Assembly: GCF_030814115.1 (NCBI RefSeq)
Contig: NZ_JAUSUP010000001.1
Coordinates: 310,001 to 374,000, forward strand
Direction of reading: 5' to 3'
Length of the DNA stretch: 64,000 nt
From: Alkalibacillus filiformis
Lineage (GTDB): Bacteria; Bacillota; Bacilli; Bacillales; Alkalibacillaceae
Shown: one piece after another, positions 18,607 through 26,341 of the stretch
Position numbering within the stretch: the stretch's first letter is position 1
Layout of the letters: each line of letters opens with the position of its first letter
Program-made: the position numbers and the translations under genes
Notes under the pieces: generated by a model
The model's database searches: none
What the model was told of the DNA's origin: nothing
The model's input: the letters and a program-made list of their open reading frames with translations, nothing else

Positions 18607-19248
18607 ATGAAGGTGTTTGGCATTGTGGCGGGAGGTCCTAAATCGGACTTGCCGCCTTTAAATCATTATGATGAGATTAACCATTGGATCGGTGTAGATT
18701 ATGGAGCTTATTTATTGAGTCAAAATGTTGGCCACATTGATTTAGCGATTGGAGATTTTGATTCCGTTAGTACGACTGAATTCTCCCAAATTAAAACGTA
18801 TTCTAATGAAGTGGAAGTACATCCTGTTGACAAAGATGATACAGATTTAGAGCTTGCAATTAATTATGTCATGAACCAAAAACCTGATCGCGTCTATTTA
18901 TTTGGTGCTACAGGTGGACGCAAAGATCACGAATTAGTGAATATTATGTTATTAAAAAAATTTAATGACGCAGGAATTGAGGCATGGATTTGTAATGTGC
19001 AAAATGAACTAACGTTAAAAACGCCTGGTCAATACGAACTAAAGCGCGATGAACGGTTTCAATATGTATCATTTCTCCCAATTAGCGACACGGTTATGAA
19101 CTTAAATTTAAAAGGTTTTTTATATGAATTAGACGGCGCAAACGTTAAAAGTGGTAGTTCTTTAACAGTTTCAAATGAATGGAAAGAAAAAATAGGTACT
19201 TATTTTTTCACTGAAGGCATATTAATAATTGTAAAGAGCCGTGATTAA
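18607..19248 (+). CDS. thiN: Thiamine pyrophosphokinase
   Basis: 213 residues; transfers pyrophosphate from ATP to thiamine. Family motifs are GVDYGAYLL, IGDFDSV, HPVDKDDTDLELAINY and LFGATGGRKDHELVNI. AGGTGATAG precedes the ATG. It closes the prpC-to-thiN operon and is followed by spoVM, as in B. subtilis. Confidence 0.93.
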   Translation: MKVFGIVAGGPKSDLPPLNHYDEINHWIGVDYGAYLLSQNVGHIDLAIGDFDSVSTTEFSQIKTYSNEVEVHPVDKDDTDLELAINYVMNQKPDRVYLFGATGGRKDHELVNIMLLKKFNDAGIEAWICNVQNELTLKTPGQYELKRDERFQYVSFLPISDTVMNLNLKGFLYELDGANVKSGSSLTVSNEWKEKIGTYFFTEGILIIVKSRD

Positions 19249-19293
19249 TTTATAGTTTAATATTTGTAATCGTGTTGGTATAGGAGGGGGAAG

Positions 19294-19374
19294 ATGAAAT
19301 TTTATACGATTAAGCTTCCTAGATTTTTAGGAGGTATCGTCAGATCAATGATGGGACTCATTAAGAAGGATTAG
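19294..19374 (+). CDS. spoVM: Stage V sporulation protein M (26 aa)
   Basis: A 26-residue amphipathic peptide starting MKFYTIKLPRFLGGIV and ending in KKD. It differs from B. subtilis SpoVM at only a few positions and keeps the helix-breaking Pro9 needed for curvature sensing. SpoVM anchors the SpoIVA coat basement layer on the convex forespore membrane and also interacts with FtsH. TAGGAGGGGG lies 3 to 12 bases before the ATG. Its position between thiN and rpmB is the canonical one. Its presence indicates an endospore former. Confidence 0.95.
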   Translation: MKFYTIKLPRFLGGIVRSMMGLIKKD

Positions 19375-19380
19375 AACGTA

Positions 19381-19431
19381 AAAAAGGGCTGGCTTAAAGG
19401 AATTAATCTCTTAAGCTTCAGCCCTTTTTAC
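19381..19431. terminator. Bidirectional terminator between spoVM and rpmB
   Basis: AAAAAGGGCTG and CAGCCCTTTTT form the base of the hairpin, and an inner CTTAAAG/CTTAAG pairing extends it. T-runs occur on both strands, serving convergent spoVM and rpmB. Confidence 0.8.
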
Positions 19432-19445
19432 GTGTTCTGATCTCA

Positions 19446-19634
19446 TTATACGCGTTGTACTTTACCAGATTTTAAAGCACGTGCAGAAACATAAACTTTC
19501 TTCGGTTTACCGTCTACCATAATACGTACTTTTTGTACGTTTGATTTCCATTGACGTTTGTTGGCATTCATCGCGTGTGAACGATGGTTACCAGTTGACG
19601 TTTTGCGTCCTGTCACTTGGCATTTACGAGCCAT
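19446..19634 (-). CDS. rpmB: Large-subunit ribosomal protein bL28
   Basis: 62 residues starting [12 protein letters not shown], then [11 protein letters not shown] and a near-invariant C-terminus [17 protein letters not shown]. The usual zinc-type cysteines are reduced to one (Cys5). The start is the ATG complementary to 19632-19634, with GGAGGGA upstream; the longer frame to 19655 runs through that site. It is on the minus strand between spoVM and yloU, as in B. subtilis. Confidence 0.95.
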   Translation of the reverse strand: MARKCQVTGRKTSTGNHRSHAMNANKRQWKSNVQKVRIMVDGKPKKVYVSARALKSGKVQRV

Positions 19635-19674
19635 ATAAAATCCCTCCTGCATCATCTCTTTTAATCACTTTTCT

Positions 19675-19829
19675 ACTTTATCATATGGTTACGTGTATTT
19701 CAACGATTGAATGACTAGTTTATCAAGTTTTTACACTTGACACGTTGTTCTCTTGTGAATACGCTTTTAAAATGTGTTATGTTGTAGTAAAATAGCCATA
19801 GTCATGGTCACGAATCAAGGAGGATGGAT
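19675..19829. promoter_or_regulatory. Divergent promoter region for rpmB (minus) and yloU-fakA (plus)
   Basis: On the minus strand TTGAAA (complement of 19698-19703) and TAAAGT (complement of 19675-19680) are 17 bases apart. On the plus strand several options exist, for example TTGTTC 19745 with TAAAAT 19768, or TTTTAA 19765 with TAAAAT 19788, both with 17-base spacing. I cannot decide between them. Confidence 0.4.
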
Positions 19830-20189
19830 ATGTCAGTTGAATTTCAAAACAATTATGGTCAGGTAACAGTTTCCACGGAAGTTATTTCTACAATTGCTGG
19901 TGGCGCAGCTATGGAATGCTATGGTATAGTTGGTATGGCTTCGAAAAAACAGTTTAAAGATGGCTTGTCTGAAATTCTTGGTAAAGAAAATTTCACAAAA
20001 GGTGTTGTAGTCAGACAAGAAGATCGTGATTTAAATATTGATATGTATATTATCGTCAGTTACGGAACGAAAGTATCTGAAGTAGCTCACAACGTACAAA
20101 ACCAAGTGAAGTATGCACTTAAGCGTATGGTTGGTTTAGATGTTGTGTCTGTTAATATTTATATTCACGGTGTGCGCGTAACTACATAG
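19830..20189 (+). CDS. yloU: Asp23/Gls24 family envelope stress response protein YloU
   Basis: 119 residues with the Asp23 core: EVISTIAGGAAMECYGIVGMAS, DMYIIVSYGTKVSEVAHNVQ and VNIYIHGVRV. These proteins are linked to cell-envelope homeostasis and are almost always encoded next to fakA; the exact biochemical role is unknown. ATG 19830 is chosen because AAGGAGG (19817-19823) is spaced 6 bases from it; ATG 19824 would abut the site. Confidence 0.92.
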   Translation: MSVEFQNNYGQVTVSTEVISTIAGGAAMECYGIVGMASKKQFKDGLSEILGKENFTKGVVVRQEDRDLNIDMYIIVSYGTKVSEVAHNVQNQVKYALKRMVGLDVVSVNIYIHGVRVTT

Positions 20190-20220
20190 AGGATTGTTGT
20201 GGATGAAGGAGGAAAATAGT

Positions 20221-21885
20221 GTGTCTAATCATACTTTGAATGGTGAGAAATTCGCACAGATGATTTTACTAGGTGCTAATCATCTATCTAATCAGTCACA
20301 AATGATTGATTCCTTAAACGTTTTTCCAGTACCAGATGGTGATACTGGAACAAATATGAATTTAACGATGACTTCAGGTGCATCTGAAGTTGAAAAAGTA
20401 ACTAATAACCATATAGGCCAAGTGGCTAATGCTTTAGCTAAAGGGTTATTAATGGGAGCAAGAGGTAACTCAGGTGTGATCCTTTCTCAATTGTTCCGTG
20501 GCTTTTCTAAAAGTGTTAAAGAAAATGAAACTATAACGACAAATGACTTAGCAGAAGCTTTGCAAGCTGGTGTTGAAACTGCTTATAAAGCGGTAATGAA
20601 ACCAGTGGAAGGTACTGTATTAACAGTTGCGAAAGATGCTGCTAATAAGGCTGTAGAAGTAGCTGATTCAACTGAAGACCTTGTAGAGTTTTTTGAACAA
20701 GTGCTTGAAGAATCAAAAGCTTCATTAGAACGTACGCCAGATTTACTTCCAGTACTTAAAGAAGTAGGTGTAGTAGATAGTGGTGGACAAGGTCTTGTGA
20801 CAGTGTATGAAGGGTTCTTAGCGTCATTAAAAGGTGAAGAAGTACCAGAAACGAGTTCTGCTCCTTCACTTGATGAATTAGTAAGTGCTGAACACCATAA
20901 AATGCACCAAGATTTCATGCAAACAGAAGATATTGAATTTGGATACTGTACTGAATTTATGGTGAAATTTGAAGAAGATAAATTAAAAGACAATCCATTT
21001 GATGAAGAAGGATACCGTGAAGAGTTAAGCCATCATGGTGATTCGCTTTTAGTAGTAGCTGACGATGAAGTTGTGAAAGTACACATTCATGCTGAATATC
21101 CTGGTGAAGCTATGACACTTGGACAAAAGTACGGAAGCTTGATTAATATTAAGATTGAAAACATGCGCGAACAACATACATCAATTGTCGGAGAACAATC
21201 AAAAGAAGAAGCTCCTGCGAAACGTCAACCTTTAGCTGTTGTAACAGTTGGTATGGGTGACGGCATTAAAGAAATGTTTGAAAGCCTAGGTGCAACAGTT
21301 GTGATTGAAGGTGGACAAACCATGAATCCAAGTACTCAGGATATTGTTGAAGCAGTGAATAAAGCAAATGCTGATCATGTGTTAGTCTTACCAAACAACA
21401 AAAACATTGTGATGGCTGCAGAACAAGCTGAAGAATTAGCAGATGCTAATGTTAAAGTTGTGCCAACGAAAACTGTACCTCAAGGTATGAGTGCGATGTT
21501 AGCACTGAATTTTGAAGCCTCTCTTGAAGATAATCAGGAAGCGATGACTGAATCGATGCAGTTTGTTAAAACTGGTCAGATTACGTATGCCGTTCGAGAT
21601 ACACAAATTGACGGTCGTGAAATTCAAGAAGGTAATTTCATGGGTATTTTAGATGGCTCCATCCAAGCTGTAAACCGTGATAAGATGGAAGCAATCTACG
21701 AATTGTTAAACAACCTTGTTGATGATGAAGAAGATGAAATTGTAACTATTTTACAAGGTGAAGAAGGAACTGACGAAGAAGTAGAGTTAATCGAAAAATA
21801 TATTGAAGAGCATTTTGAAGAAATTGAAGTAGAAGTGCACCAAGGGAACCAACCGATTTATTCTTATATCTTTTCTGTGGAGTAA
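20221..21885 (+). CDS. fakA: Fatty acid kinase catalytic subunit FakA (DAK2 domain, YloV)
   Basis: 554 residues, matching the B. subtilis length. The N-terminal DhaL/DAK2 kinase domain has NVFPVPDGDTGTNMNLTM (metal-binding aspartates) and MGARGNSGVILSQLFRG. The middle and C-terminal domains match the FakA/YloV family. With a FakB lipid-binding partner encoded elsewhere it phosphorylates exogenous fatty acids for PlsX/PlsY-dependent phospholipid synthesis. GTG 20221 is preceded by AAGGAGG at 20207-20213. Confidence 0.92.
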   Translation: MSNHTLNGEKFAQMILLGANHLSNQSQMIDSLNVFPVPDGDTGTNMNLTMTSGASEVEKVTNNHIGQVANALAKGLLMGARGNSGVILSQLFRGFSKSVKENETITTNDLAEALQAGVETAYKAVMKPVEGTVLTVAKDAANKAVEVADSTEDLVEFFEQVLEESKASLERTPDLLPVLKEVGVVDSGGQGLVTVYEGFLASLKGEEVPETSSAPSLDELVSAEHHKMHQDFMQTEDIEFGYCTEFMVKFEEDKLKDNPFDEEGYREELSHHGDSLLVVADDEVVKVHIHAEYPGEAMTLGQKYGSLINIKIENMREQHTSIVGEQSKEEAPAKRQPLAVVTVGMGDGIKEMFESLGATVVIEGGQTMNPSTQDIVEAVNKANADHVLVLPNNKNIVMAAEQAEELADANVKVVPTKTVPQGMSAMLALNFEASLEDNQEAMTESMQFVKTGQITYAVRDTQIDGREIQEGNFMGILDGSIQAVNRDKMEAIYELLNNLVDDEEDEIVTILQGEEGTDEEVELIEKYIEEHFEEIEVEVHQGNQPIYSYIFSVE

Positions 21886-21906
21886 TATTATAAATTATAT
21901 GCATTC

Positions 21907-21936
21907 AAAAGAGCCCAAGAAATTGGGCTCTTTTTA
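21907..21936 (+). terminator. Terminator after fakA
   Basis: AAAAGAGCCCAA and TTGGGCTCTTTT form a perfect stem around GAAA, followed by T residues. Confidence 0.85.
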
Positions 21937-22029
21937 TGTTTAAATAAGGCTCTAAAATAATTGCTCTATAATATTTGTAGGGATAGCGACATATTTCAAA
22001 ATTTTCACGTAAAAGGTAGGTGTCTTTTA

Positions 22030-22430
22030 CTTTGTTCGTTGGTATCAGGTGATCCGCTTTCGGTGGACGCTTGCACCCACAGGGTACAAGTGCAACATCC
22101 GCTCAAACTCCCTTACGGTCGTTTATCACGGTGTTTTCTATGCAGGGGCACGGCTCGAACCAGGTAACTTCATCGAAATTGCATCTTTGAAACTTGCACC
22201 GAGGAAGCCTGCTTCAAAGCATTGCTAGAAGACGCAGGTGCGTCTCTCGGCAGACAAAGGAACTTCGGCTAACTACCGGACGTCCTGTCCGAACGCCGAA
22301 GTGCCCCACATCCTGTGCGCCTCTGGGGGCCTCGAGACTCGTGCTGTTCCCGTGACGACCCGGACGGTCTAATGTCGGCGTTGGTCACAGGACGTGACCA
22401 CCTTTAGCCGACCTGGCATCGCCACCTTTG
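22030..22430. other. GC-rich, multiply palindromic noncoding element
   Basis: The base composition changes abruptly from the AT-rich surroundings. Inverted repeats seen: TTGCAC (22071)/GTGCAA (22090); ATGCA (22140)/TGCAT (22180); CTTTGAA (22185)/TTCAAAG (22213); AGACGCA (22230)/TGCGTCT (22239); ACTTCGGC (22262)/GCCGAAGT (22295), enclosing CGGAC (22277)/GTCCG (22287); GCCCC (22303)/GGGGC (22326); and GTCGGC (22374)/GCCGAC (22407), enclosing TGGTCAC (22382)/GTGACCA (22394). No credible coding frame covers it. It may be a structured RNA or a copy of a GC-rich palindromic intergenic repeat of Bacillaceae; I cannot tell which. Confidence 0.55.
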
Positions 22431-22539
22431 CTCTCACTAGACACCAACTTTGTGCTTTAACCAAGAATACAAAAACACGCTAACTCTTTATTTGTTATCC
22501 TTGTTCCTACATATACAAACACACATGGCATAAGTAAGA

Positions 22540-22558
22540 GGTGCCCTTAACAGGCACC
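22540..22558. repeat. Short hairpin upstream of the T-box region
   Basis: GGTGCC (22540-22545) and GGCACC (22553-22558) flank a 7-base loop. No T-run follows, so a terminator is not supported. The rest of 22431-22590 shows nothing recognisable. Confidence 0.35.
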
Positions 22559-22595
22559 CCAAGGTTTGACTTAGAATCTTTTGAAAAACAATCCA

Positions 22596-22624
22596 TTGTA
22601 ATTTTTTCCTGTTCATGATAATAT
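22596..22624 (+). promoter_or_regulatory. Candidate promoter for the T-box-controlled transcript
   Basis: TTGTAA (22596-22601) and TAATAT (22619-22624) are spaced 17 bases apart, just ahead of the leader. Confidence 0.45.
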
Positions 22625-22648
22625 AAATGAAATTTTATATTAAAATAT

Positions 22649-22910
22649 GCGGTGATGAGAAGAAGTAAACGGGATTCAATCATGACAGAGAGCTCTTATA
22701 TGCTGAGAAAGAGTATGAAAATTACGTTGAAACAAGTCTCTGAGCATCATGCTGGAATGGTAAAATGATAGTGTGACAGGTGCTCCTGTTATAGAGCGCG
22801 AGTATTATATTGTACTTCAAAGGGTTATATGGCGACATATAATCAAAATGAGGTGGCACCGTGGATTTGATATTCCTGCCCTCAAGGCTAAGGTCTTGGG
22901 GGCTTTTTGT
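22649..22910 (+). promoter_or_regulatory. T-box riboswitch leader, possibly tRNA-Trp responsive
   Basis: The T-box sequence AATGAGGTGGCACCGTGG (about 22847-22864) is a clear match to the antiterminator consensus. It is followed by a terminator in which CCCTCAAG and CTTGGGGG pair before CTTTTTG (22878-22908). Stem I landmarks are visible: AAGTA (22672), CAGAGAG (22686-22692) and CATGA pairing with TCATG on the 3' side. The 3' strand then reads GGAATGGTA, which places UGG (22758-22760) at the likely specifier position and suggests Trp; the specifier call is inference. Uncharged cognate tRNA would stabilise the antiterminator and allow expression of the downstream MFS gene. Confidence 0.85.
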
Positions 22911-22933
22911 ATTTTTAATGAGGAGGGGATTAG

Positions 22934-22957
22934 ATGATGAAGAGATTGGTTTCTTGA
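22934..22957 (+). other. Interrupted 5' end of the MFS gene (7 codons, then in-frame UGA)
   Basis: The best ribosome binding site in this stretch (AGGAGGGG, 22921-22928) precedes ATG ATG at 22934, which runs MMKRLVS to a TGA at 22955-22957. The frame is the same as that of the MFS gene starting at 22970, so the TGA looks like a nonsense change in the original N-terminus. Confidence 0.6.
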
Positions 22958-22969
22958 AAGTATTCTATT

Positions 22970-24169
22970 ATGTTATTGTTCGGAATCGGCACCTCAAGTG
23001 TTGGTGAGTGGGTATATTTTATAGCTCTCAATTTAATTGTGTTAGAAATGACAGGCTCTCCTTTGGCGGTATCAATACTTTATATCATAAAACCGTTAGC
23101 TACATTGTGTACTAATATTTGGGCTGGCTCTTTTATTGATCGGCTAAATAAAAAGTATTTGATGATCATTCTGGATGTATTTAGAGCAACCATCATTTTT
23201 ATATTACCATTTATAACATCAATAGGTTTAATTTATTTATTTGTGTTTTTAATTAATATGGCTAGCGCAATATTCGAACCAACATCGATGTCATATGTAA
23301 CAAAATTGATTCCGTATAAGGAAAGGAAGCGATTTAATTCTTTGTTGAGTTTAGTTACATCTGGAGCATTTTTAATTGGTCCTGCTATTGCAGGTGTATT
23401 ATTTTTTGTTGGTTCACCGTATATTGCTATTTATATTAATTCAATTGCCTTGTTAATCTCTGCAATCATAACTAGCTTCATGCCTAATTTAGAAAAGGAT
23501 AATTTGCATTCGCTTAAACTTGGCGATTTATCTATACAATTAGTCAAAAACGATCTAGCACAAGTTATACAATATTCACGTTTGCACACTCAAGTAATGG
23601 TTGTATATTTTTTATTTAGCTTTGTTATGATCATAATGGCTAGTGCAATTGACTCTCTTGAAGCAGCATTTGCAAAGGAAGTTTTACTGTTGACAGACAG
23701 TGAGTATGGTTTTTTAGTATCTATAGCTGGTGCAGGTATTGTAATAGGAGCAATTATAAATTCATTAGTTGTTAATCATTTGAAGACTTTTGTTTTAATT
23801 GGTTTTGGTACTGTATTTGTTTCAATGGGCTATGTCATATACGCTTTCTCTGAGATTTTTATTGTTGCAGCGTTTGGGTTTTTCTTTTTGGCATTTTTTA
23901 TTGCATTTGCAAATACAGGCTTTCTCACTTTTTATCAAAATAATATACCAATTGAAGTTATGGGGAGGGTGAGAAGTGTGTTTGGGTTGTTTGAAGCAAC
24001 CCTCATCATTTTACTAACTATGCTTTTAGGGATGATTGCTCAACTGTATTCAATTAAAGGTGCGGTTATTTTAGGTGTTCTGATCATGTTCTTAATTTCT
24101 ACTTTTTTATTAACTATAAGCTTACGATCTTCACAAAAACAGATGTTTAATGACACTGTTAACCTCTAA
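22970..24169 (+). CDS. MFS transporter, under T-box control; 5' end possibly disrupted
   Basis: 399 residues from ATG 22970, with about 12 hydrophobic helices. The N-terminal half has VLEMTGSPLAVS and a loop with GSFIDRLNKKYLM, the basic A-like motif of major facilitator proteins of the macrolide-efflux/MefA-like (DHA3) group. The substrate is unknown; amino-acid-dependent regulation by the leader suggests a link to amino acid (perhaps tryptophan) transport. ATG 22970 has no good ribosome binding site of its own, and the proper site lies 36 bases upstream in the same frame, interrupted by TGA. Either translation reinitiates here, the UGA is read through, or the gene is a recent pseudogene. 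It is part of an insert absent from this position in B. subtilis. Confidence 0.75.
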   Translation: MLLFGIGTSSVGEWVYFIALNLIVLEMTGSPLAVSILYIIKPLATLCTNIWAGSFIDRLNKKYLMIILDVFRATIIFILPFITSIGLIYLFVFLINMASAIFEPTSMSYVTKLIPYKERKRFNSLLSLVTSGAFLIGPAIAGVLFFVGSPYIAIYINSIALLISAIITSFMPNLEKDNLHSLKLGDLSIQLVKNDLAQVIQYSRLHTQVMVVYFLFSFVMIIMASAIDSLEAAFAKEVLLLTDSEYGFLVSIAGAGIVIGAIINSLVVNHLKTFVLIGFGTVFVSMGYVIYAFSEIFIVAAFGFFFLAFFIAFANTGFLTFYQNNIPIEVMGRVRSVFGLFEATLIILLTMLLGMIAQLYSIKGAVILGVLIMFLISTFLLTISLRSSQKQMFNDTVNL

Positions 24170-24175
24170 AAAATA

Positions 24176-24210
24176 AATCCCTCCCTAGCGAATTATGCTA
24201 GAGAGGGATT
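24176..24210. terminator. Bidirectional terminator between the MFS gene and the purine permease
   Basis: AATCCCTC..CTAGC and GCTAG..GAGGGATT are inverted around GAATTAT, with A and T runs outside. It serves the two convergent genes. Confidence 0.7.
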
Positions 24211-24212
24211 AC

Positions 24213-25475
24213 TTAAATGAAGCCTTTAATTAAGAATTCGAGTAAAAACAAGCTAGAAATGATGATTAAGAGTGGTGTTACTTCGTCTTTTCGACCGGCT
24301 ACAATTTTAATAATTGGATATGCGATAAAGCCAAAGGCCATTCCATCCGCTATGCTGTACGTAAATGGAATCATAAACATAATTAAAAATGTTGGGAACG
24401 CTTCGGTTAAATCGTCTACTTTAATATGCTTAATGTTTTGCATCATTAGTACACCGACTATGATTAAGATCGGACTAATCGCATTAGCTGGTATTAATGA
24501 AATGTAAGGTATTAAAAAGAACGTTCCTAAAAACATGATACCAATGACGATACTCGTCAGTCCTGTTTTGGCTTTCGCAGCGATTACTGCAGCTGTTTCA
24601 GCAGCAGGTATTGTCGGTGAAGTGCCGAAGAAACCACTAAATGTTGCGGCAACGGCACTACTCTTATTCGCTTTGTGGAAAGCATCATGACGGTTTAGCA
24701 TATCCAATTGGCCGTGTAGTAAGCCCATACTTTCAAAAATCAACACGATTGCTAGTGGTAAAACAGCAATCCAAAACGTTAATCCGAGGATGTGATCGAA
24801 AGTAGGGAAAACCATAAAGTTAGCAATACTATCAGCTGTAATTGTCGTTGGTTCTGTGTCTAAGACGCCGAACATATAAGCAATCAATGTTCCGATAATC
24901 ATCGTAAATAAGAAGTTTGCGGGAACATTTTTGACAAATAAAATAACGCCGACAAGTAAGCAAAGTAAGCTAACGACAACATAAGGAGAAGAGAAATCTC
25001 CTAATGCAATTATGGAATAATCACCACTTACAATTAACCCACCGTTTTCTAAGCCGATTAATACGAGGAATAAGCCTAAACCGATTGTGATACCATGTTT
25101 CAACGCATCGGGAATCGCTTTTTTGAACATTTCCCCCAAAGGTGTAATAGCCGTTACTAAAAATATTAAACTGGCAACGACGACGACACCTAAGCCTTGT
25201 TCGTAAGTAAAATCATATTGTTGAACAATTGAGTATGCGAAAAGCGCATTGACCCCCATACCAGGTATAATTATAATCGGTACTTTAGCCCAAATACCGA
25301 CTAAAATACAACCAACCGTACTCGCTAGTATGGTTGCAATCATAGCATCTTCTCGATTAATTCCAGCATCACTTAAAATGGCGCTGTTAACAACGACGAT
25401 ATAAACCGTTGTTAAATAACCGATTAAACCGGCAACGACCTCGTTTAACCAACGATTGTTAGGCCAATTTTTCAT
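24213..25475 (-). CDS. NCS2 family purine permease (PbuG/PbuO-like)
   Basis: 420 residues, polytopic with about 13 helices. It has the AzgA-branch features of the NCS2 nucleobase transporters: LTTVYIVVVNSAILSDAG near the start, IPGMGVNALFAY, LIFESMGLLHG and the GTSPTIPAAETAAVIAAKAKTG segment. The likely substrates are guanine, hypoxanthine or adenine with protons. The start is the ATG complementary to 25473-25475, with AAGGAG upstream; the frame extends to 25535 without a site. No purine riboswitch was recognised in the upstream 180 bases. I do not assign pbuG because paralogues are common. Confidence 0.85.
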   Translation of the reverse strand: MKNWPNNRWLNEVVAGLIGYLTTVYIVVVNSAILSDAGINREDAMIATILASTVGCILVGIWAKVPIIIIPGMGVNALFAYSIVQQYDFTYEQGLGVVVVASLIFLVTAITPLGEMFKKAIPDALKHGITIGLGLFLVLIGLENGGLIVSGDYSIIALGDFSSPYVVVSLLCLLVGVILFVKNVPANFLFTMIIGTLIAYMFGVLDTEPTTITADSIANFMVFPTFDHILGLTFWIAVLPLAIVLIFESMGLLHGQLDMLNRHDAFHKANKSSAVAATFSGFFGTSPTIPAAETAAVIAAKAKTGLTSIVIGIMFLGTFFLIPYISLIPANAISPILIIVGVLMMQNIKHIKVDDLTEAFPTFLIMFMIPFTYSIADGMAFGFIAYPIIKIVAGRKDEVTPLLIIISSLFLLEFLIKGFI

Positions 25476-25594
25476 GAGTACTCCTTCTTTGTTTGTAAAG
25501 CCCTCGCCCACCCGAGTTCTTAAAACCCAAAGCATATTATAATCAGAAACTGAGAGATTATCAACAGAATAACTTGAAATGAATGGAATAAGTG

Positions 25595-25623
25595 TTGGAA
25601 TTTTAACGAATTAACGATAAAAT
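25595..25623 (+). promoter_or_regulatory. Promoter for sdaAB-sdaAA-recG
   Basis: TTGGAA (25595-25600) and TAAAAT (25618-25623) are separated by 17 bases, about 36 bases before the sdaAB start. Confidence 0.6.
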
Positions 25624-25659
25624 AAAGGTAGATAGAGGAGACAAAGGAGCGTGTCCGTT

Positions 25660-26322
25660 ATGAAGTTTAGATCCGTTTTTGATATTATTGGTCCAGTAAT
25701 GATTGGACCTTCAAGTTCTCACACAGCAGGTGCTGCACGTATTGGGAAAATGGCTAGAGAACTATTTGGCAGACAGCCAGATTGGGCAAAAATTCATTTA
25801 TATGGGTCTTTTGCTAAAACTTATCAAGGCCACGGAACAGACGTAGCTTTAGTTGGTGGAATATTAGGGTTTAGCACGTATGATGAAAGAATTAAAGATG
25901 CTTTAAACTTAGCTAAAGAAGCGAATTTAGATATAGAATTTATAGAAGAAGATGGATCATCAGATCACCCTAATACTGCACGAATTCAGATGGGTGATGA
26001 ACAAGGCGATTTTGAACTAGTCGGCATTTCAATCGGTGGTGGTAAAGCTGAGATTACAGAGTTAAACGGTTTTGAATTACGTTTAACAGGTCAATCACCA
26101 GCCATCCTCGTTATGCATAATGACCGATTTGGAGCGATTGCTTCTGTAACAAATGTTCTAGCTGAGCATGAAATTAACATTGGTCATATGGAAGTGGCTA
26201 GAAAAGAAGAAGGAAAAGATGCGATGATGATTATCGAAACTGACGAGAGAATTCCAGACCGCATTATGGATGAATTGAATAAATGTGATCATATCATGCA
26301 AGTCGTTACAATCTCAGAGTAA
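25660..26322 (+). CDS. sdaAB: L-serine ammonia-lyase, iron-sulfur-dependent, beta subunit
   Basis: 220 residues. It begins MKFRSVFDIIGPVMIGPSSSHTAGA, the invariant family N-terminus, and ends with an ACT-like domain (LVMHNDRFGAIASVTNVLAEHEINIGHMEV). With SdaAA it deaminates serine to pyruvate. ATG 25660 is chosen because AAGGAG lies 10 bases upstream; GTG 25651 abuts that site. sdaAA follows after 19 bases. Confidence 0.94.
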   Translation: MKFRSVFDIIGPVMIGPSSSHTAGAARIGKMARELFGRQPDWAKIHLYGSFAKTYQGHGTDVALVGGILGFSTYDERIKDALNLAKEANLDIEFIEEDGSSDHPNTARIQMGDEQGDFELVGISIGGGKAEITELNGFELRLTGQSPAILVMHNDRFGAIASVTNVLAEHEINIGHMEVARKEEGKDAMMIIETDERIPDRIMDELNKCDHIMQVVTISE

Positions 26323-26341
26323 GGGGAAGGAGTGAGTGTGA

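Noticed and set aside
19737-19765. TTGACA at 19737 as the yloU promoter
   Set aside because: No acceptable -10 at 16 to 18 bases; GAATAC is only 14 bases away.
20583-20993. 136-codon open frame antisense to fakA
   Set aside because: It is a shadow of a well-conserved gene, with Ser/Thr-rich composition typical of reversed coding sequence.
21961-22167. Open frame of 68 codons across the left part of the GC-rich element
   Set aside because: No ribosome binding site, no recognisable domain, and the sequence is better explained by the inverted repeats.
22030-22430. OLE RNA, RNase P RNA or tmRNA
   Set aside because: I recognise none of the diagnostic conserved segments, and the genomic context does not fit; the identity stays open.
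22955-22957. Selenocysteine codon
   Set aside because: UGA lies near the start of a transporter with no SECIS-like hairpin directly after it, and nothing else suggests selenoprotein synthesis.
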